Source of the DNA: Chloroflexota bacterium
Lineage (GTDB): Bacteria > Chloroflexota > UBA6077
NCBI GenBank assembly: GCA_021845945.1
Contig: JAJZRD010000097.1
Location: 1-12,614, forward strand
Direction: 5' to 3'
Length of the DNA stretch: 12,614 nucleotides
Shown here: piece by piece, positions 6,007-12,614 of the stretch
How the letters are laid out: each line of letters starts with the position of its first letter
Position numbering within the stretch: position 1 is the stretch's first letter
Made by a program: the position numbers and the translations under genes
Notes under the pieces: model-generated
The model's input: the letters and a program-made list of their open reading frames with translations, nothing else
What the model was told of the DNA's origin: nothing
The model's database searches: none

Positions 6007-8574
6007 ATGCCGCGCCCGCGCCGCGATCCCAATCAGCCCTCTCTCCTCGAGGCCAGGGTCAAGACCGCGCCGGCCGTTCCAGCCATCCGCGAGGCGGTCG
6101 CCGACTGGCGGTCTGCTGGATACAGGGGCGTCACAGACACCACCCGCATCCTGCTCAACCACTGGTTCAGGACCGACCACCGCCTGCCCAACGGCCGGGC
6201 CTTCCGCTACTACGATGCTCAGCGCGAGGCCATCGAGACCCTAATCTACCTCTACGAGGTCGCCGGCATCCGGTCCCAGAAGGACCTTCTGGAGAAGTAC
6301 GCCTCCAACGTCAAGGAGCTTCGACTCCTCCAGTACGACGATTTCGCTCGCTACGGCGTCAAGATGGCTACCGGCTCGGACAAGACCAAGGTCATGTCCC
6401 TCGCCATCGCCTGGCACTACCTCAACGCCGTCGCCGAGGGGCGGGACGACTTCGCCCGCACCTTCCTCATCGTCGCGCCCAACGTCATCGTCTTCGAGCG
6501 ACTGCGGACGGACTTCGCCGGCGGCCGCATCTTCCGTTCGGACCCCGTCATCCCCCCGGCGCTCAAGCTGTTCTGGGATTTCGACTGCTACATGCGCGAC
6601 GAGCCCGAACGGGCGTCCTCCCAGGGTGCCCTCTACCTGACCAACGTTCAGCAGTTCTACGGCCGACGGGACAACGGCGAAGACGAGGAACCCGACCCGA
6701 TTGCGGCCGTCCTGGGTCACAAGCCACCCACCAACAAGACCGAGGTGGAGGACTTCGACAAGCGGATCGCCGCACGTAGCGCCCCCTGCATGGTCGTCAA
6801 TGACGAGGCCCACCACACGCACGATGAGGAGAGCGAGTGGAACAGGGCCATCCGTCGCCTTCACCTGGCACTCAACCCCGGCCTCGCCGCCCAGCTCGAT
6901 TTCTCGGCCACGCCCCGCCACAGCAAGGGCGCCCTCTTCTCCTGGATCGTCTACGACTACCCGCTCAAGCAGGCCATCATCGACGGAATCGTCAAGCGTC
7001 CCATGAAGGGCGTGACCACCGGCATACAGGAGCGCCCCTCAGATATCGCCAGCGTTCGCTACCAGCCCTTCCTCACGACCGGCGTGGAGCGCTGGCGTGA
7101 GTATCACGACCAGCTCGCGCCCCTCGGCAAGAGGCCGATCCTCTTCGTCATGATGAACTCCACCGCCGAGGCGGACGACGTCGCCGACTATCTCCGCACC
7201 AAGTACCCCTCTGAGCTCACCGGCGAGCGCACCCTCGTGATTCACACCGATAACAGTGGTGAGGTCTCCAAGAAGGACCTGGACAGGGCCCGCGAGGCCG
7301 CCCGCCGGGTGGACGACGAGACCTGCCCTGTCAACGCTATCGTCAGCGTCCTGATGCTCCGCGAGGGCTGGGACGTTCAGAACGTCACCGTCGTTGTCGG
7401 CCTCCGCCCCTACTCCGCCAGGGCCAACATCCTTCCAGAACAGACTATCGGCCGCGGTCTTCGCAAGATGTTCCGCGAGCTCTCCGCCGACTACCTGGAA
7501 CGGGTGGATGTGATCGGCAACAAGGCTTTTCTGGAGTTCGTGGAGCAGCTGGAGAGAGAGGAGGACATCGAGTTCGGCACCTTCGACGTCGGCAAGGACA
7601 GGCTCGTCATCGTAACCATCAAGCCCGACCCCGACAAGCTGGACAAGGACATCGCCGTCCCGGTCCTGACTCCCATCCTCGCCCGCAAGAGGACCCTGGC
7701 CGAGGAGATCGCCACCCTGGACGTGGCTGCCTTCAACACCCCGCCCCTTCCGCGCAAAGAGGGCGATGCGGCCGCCCAGGCATTCCACTACGAGGGCTAC
7801 GATATCGTCACACTCCAGAAGGTCATTGAGCGCGACTACACCGTGCCACAGCCCCAGACCTCCCAGGAGGTGATCTCCTACTACGCCAAGCGGATCGCCC
7901 AGGACGTGAAGCTCCCGTCCCAGTTCGCCGCCCTGGTCCCCAAGGTCCGGGAGTTCCTCCAGACCAGGGCCTTCGGCGCTGAGGTCAACCTGGACGACCC
8001 TGCCATAATCAGGGCCATCTCATCCAACGTCGCCCACTACGTCACCGTCAAGACCTTCGTTGCCGCTCTGCGCAGCCTCGTGGTGGAGGAGCTCTCGCCC
8101 CAGCTTGTGCGCGCCGACCGGAAGCTCTCCGAGACTCCACCCTTCCCGTACTCGCGCAAGACCCTAGAGGCGCCGGACACTATGTTCAACCTCGTCCCAT
8201 GCGAGAACCAGTTCGAGTACGACTTTGCCAGGTTCCTGAAGGACGCCCCCGACGTTGCCGCCTTTGCCAAGCTCCCCGAGCAGTTCGGCTTCGCCATCGA
8301 GTACACCGACGCCGTGGGCAACCTCCGCTATTACGAGCCCGACTTCGTCGCCCGCCTGACCGACGGCACCCACTACCTCGCGGAAACCAAGGGCCGCGAG
8401 GATGTGGATGTCGCCCACAAGGACCGCGCCGCGCAGATCTGGTGTGAGAACGCGACGCTCCTCACCGGCACCGACTGGCGCTACCTGAAGGTCCCCGAGA
8501 GCGAATTCAAGAAGCTGCAGCCGATTGAGTTCTCGGAGCTAGCTGTCTTTGCGCCGCCGACGCTCGGGCTATAG
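6007..8574 (+). CDS. Type III restriction helicase-endonuclease subunit (Res), altered Walker A
   Basis: An 855-residue SF2 helicase with a C-terminal nuclease, the cutting partner of the upstream methyltransferase. Motif I reads MATGSDKT (120-127): the usual Gly of TGSGKT is Asp125 (codon GAC, one base from GGC). Motif II is DEAH (266-269), motif III SATPR (300-304), motif V around REGWDVQN (452-459), motif VI QTIGRGLRK (479-487). The nuclease is of PD-(D/E)XK type: PD at 778-779 and ETK at 793-795 (YYEPDF, then YLAETKG). GAGG about 10 bases before the ATG, inside the end of mod, can serve as ribosome binding site. The protein is shorter than EcoP1I/EcoP15I Res. Apart from Asp125 it is intact. 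If Asp125 blocks ATP binding, restriction would be lost while methylation stays; whether relatives share Asp125 cannot be told from here. Confidence 0.87.
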   Translation: MPRPRRDPNQPSLLEARVKTAPAVPAIREAVADWRSAGYRGVTDTTRILLNHWFRTDHRLPNGRAFRYYDAQREAIETLIYLYEVAGIRSQKDLLEKYASNVKELRLLQYDDFARYGVKMATGSDKTKVMSLAIAWHYLNAVAEGRDDFARTFLIVAPNVIVFERLRTDFAGGRIFRSDPVIPPALKLFWDFDCYMRDEPERASSQGALYLTNVQQFYGRRDNGEDEEPDPIAAVLGHKPPTNKTEVEDFDKRIAARSAPCMVVNDEAHHTHDEESEWNRAIRRLHLALNPGLAAQLDFSATPRHSKGALFSWIVYDYPLKQAIIDGIVKRPMKGVTTGIQERPSDIASVRYQPFLTTGVERWREYHDQLAPLGKRPILFVMMNSTAEADDVADYLRTKYPSELTGERTLVIHTDNSGEVSKKDLDRAREAARRVDDETCPVNAIVSVLMLREGWDVQNVTVVVGLRPYSARANILPEQTIGRGLRKMFRELSADYLERVDVIGNKAFLEFVEQLEREEDIEFGTFDVGKDRLVIVTIKPDPDKLDKDIAVPVLTPILARKRTLAEEIATLDVAAFNTPPLPRKEGDAAAQAFHYEGYDIVTLQKVIERDYTVPQPQTSQEVISYYAKRIAQDVKLPSQFAALVPKVREFLQTRAFGAEVNLDDPAIIRAISSNVAHYVTVKTFVAALRSLVVEELSPQLVRADRKLSETPPFPYSRKTLEAPDTMFNLVPCENQFEYDFARFLKDAPDVAAFAKLPEQFGFAIEYTDAVGNLRYYEPDFVARLTDGTHYLAETKGREDVDVAHKDRAAQIWCENATLLTGTDWRYLKVPESEFKKLQPIEFSELAVFAPPTLGL

Positions 8575-8664
8575 CGGCTGGCCTTCTCGCCGGCCACGCC
8601 TGCGTACCAACCGAGCTGCGCGCCCAGAGCCCGATCATGCCACTTCGTGATAGGAGTTGCCACA

Positions 8665-8874
8665 GTGCAAGCGAACGTCATCGGCAGAGTCAGGAACATC
8701 AGCCTTCCGAAGAACCGAGTTCTGCTCCCGTTGTTCGAGGCGATCGTTAACTCCATTGACGCCATCGAAGAGGCAACTGGTGATCCATCTCAAGGCTCAA
8801 TCAAAGACCCATCCACAATGCCCGTGAGGGAACAGAGATTGCGCTCGCACCCCATCGTCCGGTCATACGGATAG
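8665..8874 (+). pseudogene. Truncated GHKL-type ATPase, N-terminal fragment
   Basis: A GTG start at 8665 has an excellent AGGAG (8652-8656) 8 bases upstream, 90 bases after the res stop. The product begins VQANVIGRVRNISLPKNR and continues LLPLFEAIVNSIDAIEEA. E25, N29 and D32 form the N-box (ExxxNxxDA) of the GHKL ATPase fold shared by Hsp90, MutL and histidine kinases. A full protein would be several hundred residues, with later G-boxes; here nothing recognisable follows about residue 47 (near 8805), and the frame ends at 8874. The sequence after 8805 has no similarity to the fold, so a deletion or element insertion removed the rest. Its position and spacing suggest a third gene of the restriction operon. 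The family call rests on one short motif. Confidence 0.55.
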
Positions 8875-8953
8875 AGGGGCTGCTCGGGCTTCTGGCAGTG
8901 GTAGGGAGGATCCAAGCGGGCCAGGTCTACCGGCGAGAGGGAGGTTCGCCACA

Positions 8954-9239
8954 GTGCCAGGACCAGTCACCGTACTTCCCCCCCCGCCCACGACGGGGCA
9001 GGAGATCAGCCTGTGGGAGCAGCTACCGCCGTCCCAGTGCAAGAGGCTGCTGTGGCTCTTGAGCCAGATGCTGGAGCGCCGGCTCTCGGAGAGACCCTGC
9101 ACGAGGGAGGTGGACGGCAATGAGCACCGAACCTACGACAGCCTTGCCGTCCTCGCTCTCATGGGGGGAGCCAGATCTATGAGCGACATCAGCCGGTTTG
9201 CGAAGCTACGCCCCGAGGTGCTGGATGGGCTGGGGCTAA
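8954..9239 (+). pseudogene. Mobile-element-associated ORF remnant, interrupted by IS5-family element
   Basis: A GTG at 8954 follows AGGGAGG (8938-8944) by 9 bases. The product begins MPGPVTVLPPPPTTGQEISL and continues WEQLPPSQCKRLLWLLSQML, resembling short helical proteins often found just before serine recombinase genes. From about residue 58 the same frame reads YDSLAVLALMGGARSMSDIS and then FAKLRPEVLDGLGL, resembling the N-terminal helper region of ISAs1-like DDE transposases. If both impressions are right, a deletion joined two elements in frame. The insertion sequence then cut it after GLGL. Rejoining the flanks without the element and one TAA gives only 16 more codons to a TGA at 10192-10194, so the ORF was already truncated before the insertion. 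Both family impressions are weak. Confidence 0.4.
9237..9239. repeat. Target site duplication TAA, left
   Basis: TAA directly abuts the left inverted repeat and recurs at 10142-10144. A 3-bp TNA duplication is typical of several IS5 subgroups, such as IS1031 and IS427. Confidence 0.75.
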
Positions 9240-9257
9240 GAGTGTATTTGACTAATT
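9240..9257 (+). repeat. Left terminal inverted repeat of the IS5-family element
   Basis: 18 bases matching the right end (10124-10141) at 17 positions in inverted orientation. It overlaps the -35 box of the transposase promoter. Confidence 0.9.
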
Positions 9258-9276
9258 ATGGCTCGTCGGGTAACAT
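9248..9276 (+). promoter_or_regulatory. Transposase promoter inside the IS left end
   Basis: TTGACT (9248-9253) and TAACAT (9271-9276) are spaced by 17 bases. The -35 lies within the inverted repeat, so transposase bound at the end would repress its own gene. The ribosome binding site GAGGTG (9295-9300) is 4 bases before the ATG at 9305. Confidence 0.5.
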
Positions 9277-9304
9277 ATAGGGCCGTCATTCTACGAGGTG
9301 AACC

Positions 9305-10129
9305 ATGCCCTACGTGAAACCTTCTGCCGAGCCGAAACCCGAGCGTAGGGCCTACCCGAGCGACCTGACCGGTGCCGAGTGGGCCCTGCTGGAGCCGTTG
9401 CTGCCGGTCAAACGGACCCGAGGCCAGCCGCGGATCCACAGCTATCGGGAGATCATCAACGCTATCTTGTATGTGCTGCGCAACGGCATTGCCTGGGATG
9501 CTATGCCCCACGATCTACCCCCCAAGGGGACGGTATACGACTACTTCCGGGATTGGACGATGGACGGGACCTGGAAACGGATCCACGACGCGTTGTTTGC
9601 GGCCGACCGGCGACGAGCCGGCCGCGACCCGGAACCGAGCGCGGGCGTCCTGGACAGCCAGACGGTGCATACCAGCGAACGGGGAGGGCCCCGAGGCTAT
9701 GACGGGGCCAAGCGGACCGTTGGGCGCAAGCGTCACCTGCTGGTAGACACCGAGGGGCGACTGACGGAGCTGTTTGTGAGCAGTGCTGACGTACAGGATC
9801 CGGACGGCGGGATGGACGTGCTGGACGCGGCCAAGGCGGAGCACCCACGGCTGGCCAACGTGTGGGCAGATAGGGGCTACCAGGGCGGCTTGGTGGACTG
9901 GGCAAAGGAGAAACTCCAGGTCGTCCTGGAGGTGGTACGCAAGCTGGAGAACCAAGTGGGCTTCGTAGTAGCTGCTCGCAGGTGGGTTGTAGAGCGCAGC
10001 TTCGCATGGCTACTGAAGTGCCGCCGGCTCGTACGCGACTACGAGGAACTCCTCGAGACCACCGAAGCCTGGATCTATCTCGCAATGTCCCGCCTCTACC
10101 TGCGTAGGCTAGCCTGCTACGCCAATTAG
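9305..10129 (+). CDS. IS5-family DDE transposase
   Basis: A 274-residue single-frame transposase that cuts and joins the element ends. The N-terminal helical region (YPSDLTGAEWALLEPLLP, about 17-34, then REIINAILYVLRNGIAWDAM) is the DUF4096-type DNA-binding part common in this family. The catalytic triad is D117 (VLDSQTV), D189 (VWADRGYQG) and E230 (RWVVERSFAWL), with the conserved R and K residues after the Glu (LLKCRRLVRDYE). The ORF is intact without the frameshift seen in many IS427-group relatives. Its TAG stop lies inside the right inverted repeat. The length is normal for the family. Confidence 0.95.
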   Translation: MPYVKPSAEPKPERRAYPSDLTGAEWALLEPLLPVKRTRGQPRIHSYREIINAILYVLRNGIAWDAMPHDLPPKGTVYDYFRDWTMDGTWKRIHDALFAADRRRAGRDPEPSAGVLDSQTVHTSERGGPRGYDGAKRTVGRKRHLLVDTEGRLTELFVSSADVQDPDGGMDVLDAAKAEHPRLANVWADRGYQGGLVDWAKEKLQVVLEVVRKLENQVGFVVAARRWVVERSFAWLLKCRRLVRDYEELLETTEAWIYLAMSRLYLRRLACYAN

Positions 10130-10141
10130 ACAAATACACTC
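10124..10141 (-). repeat. Right terminal inverted repeat of the IS5-family element
   Basis: Inverted partner of 9240-9257, 17 of 18 matching. It contains the transposase stop codon. Confidence 0.9.
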
Positions 10142-10144
10142 TAA
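10142..10144. repeat. Target site duplication TAA, right
   Basis: Second copy of the TAA found at 9237-9239, directly after the right inverted repeat. Confidence 0.75.
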
Positions 10145-10425
10145 CTGGGCGTGCACAGGCAGTCTCTGTTCATTCCCTCGTCATCATCCGATGACTCTGA
10201 AAAGGCCCTAGCGAACGAGTACAAGGTGAGTGGCATACATCCGGGTGTTTGTGCTACCATGGCGGCATCTTATACAGAGCCAGGCAGCCAGGCGGTGCGA
10301 GCGATCGGCGGGCTGCCGGTTATTGGACGGGGCGGTCGAGTCCCGCCCATTTGTGTTGCGTGTGGTTTGTCTGACGTGGAGTCGGACTCAAGCTCATTCT
10401 ATAAGGGGAGGGGTCTCGTAGCGTC
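10145..10425 (+). other. Region between the insertion sequence and hppA, no gene
   Basis: I see no supportable gene here. The first 50 bases finish the frame of the interrupted remnant. A small GC-rich hairpin (GGGCGG / CCGCCC) lies near 10330-10348. TATAAG at 10400-10405 could be a -10 but has no good -35 and would leave a very short leader. GGGGAGGGG (10405-10413) is the likely ribosome binding site of hppA, at a longish 12 bases. The native hppA promoter is not identified. Confidence 0.4.
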
Positions 10426-12543
<2,118 letters not shown>

Positions 12544-12550
12544 GCGAGAG

Positions 12551-12573
12551 AAAGGGGGCTTACGCCCCCTTTT
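12551..12573 (+). terminator. Intrinsic terminator of hppA
   Basis: A 9-bp perfect stem (AAAGGGGGC / GCCCCCTTT) with loop TTAC, ending in a run of four T, begins 7 bases after the hppA stop codon. The A and T runs are symmetric, so it may also end transcription from the other side. Confidence 0.88.
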
Positions 12574-12591
12574 AGACCCCATCGGACGCAG

Positions 12592-12614
12592 GGGGCAGGC
12601 ATCACGCCTGCCCC
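12592..12614. repeat. Second strong hairpin at the window end
   Basis: GGGGCAGGC and GCCTGCCCC form a 9-bp perfect stem around ATCAC, 18 bases after the hppA terminator. The window stops at the last stem base, so a following T tract, or a longer stem, cannot be seen. It may be a terminator for an opposing gene or a dispersed palindromic repeat. Confidence 0.5.

Larger units (their letters stand above)
9240..10141 (+). mobile_element. Complete IS5-family insertion sequence, 902 bp
   Basis: The element has 18-bp terminal inverted repeats with one mismatch (GAGTGTATTTGACTAATT at the left, the same with T for A at position 12 at the right when read inward), a TAA duplication on both sides, one intact transposase gene and its own promoter. 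Everything needed for transposition is present, so it is recent or active. It sits inside an older element remnant and ends 284 bases before hppA, transcribing toward it. Confidence 0.92.

Noticed and set aside
8978..8985. Run of eight C, possible phase-variable tract
   Set aside because: It lies in an already truncated remnant ORF, so slippage would have no evident effect. A single short tract in GC-rich DNA is expected by chance.

Overview
The window is GC-rich bacterial DNA from an organism I cannot place with certainty. A single-gene SMC protein, a potassium-independent type membrane pyrophosphatase and a short excisionase-like helix-turn-helix protein would fit a Chloroflexota-like lineage, but this is an inference from general gene style and not from a marker gene.

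Layout. Bases 1-2610 hold the C-terminal three quarters of smc (the 5' end lies outside the window). Bases 2611-4052 form an accessory strip read on the minus strand: a helix-turn-helix gene (3636-3842), a well-formed sigma70-type promoter overlapping its stop codon, an 18-bp perfect palindrome at the predicted transcription start, a conserved 8-codon mini-ORF, and an unrecognised 65-residue ORF (3282-3479). Further left lies a second, decayed copy of this unit: a helix-turn-helix pseudogene with an in-frame stop at codon 15 (2902-3063) and a second copy of the mini-ORF in a 32-bp perfect repeat. Bases 4053-8574 are a two-gene restriction-modification operon of type III character: a beta-class DNA methyltransferase (Mod) followed one base later by an SF2 helicase/PD-(D/E)XK endonuclease (Res). 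A third gene with its own ribosome binding site (8665 on) begins like a GHKL-fold ATPase and is cut off after about 45 residues.

Bases 8806-10144 are mobile-element debris: a transposase or recombinase-associated remnant ORF interrupted by a complete 902-bp IS5-family insertion sequence with 18-bp inverted repeats and a TAA target duplication. A 281-base region follows, then hppA (10426-12543), an intrinsic terminator and a second strong hairpin at the window end.

How it works together. Two housekeeping genes (smc, hppA) flank about 7.5 kb of accessory DNA. The methyltransferase would mark host DNA and the helicase-nuclease would cut unmarked DNA. Several details suggest a defence locus that is decaying or being remodelled: the Walker A motif of the helicase reads TGSDKT instead of TGSGKT, the third gene is truncated, and the presumed target-recognition segment of Mod has different base composition and codon use from its flanks. 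The helix-turn-helix gene runs divergently from mod and could be a regulator or an excision factor for the island, but no experiment supports either role.
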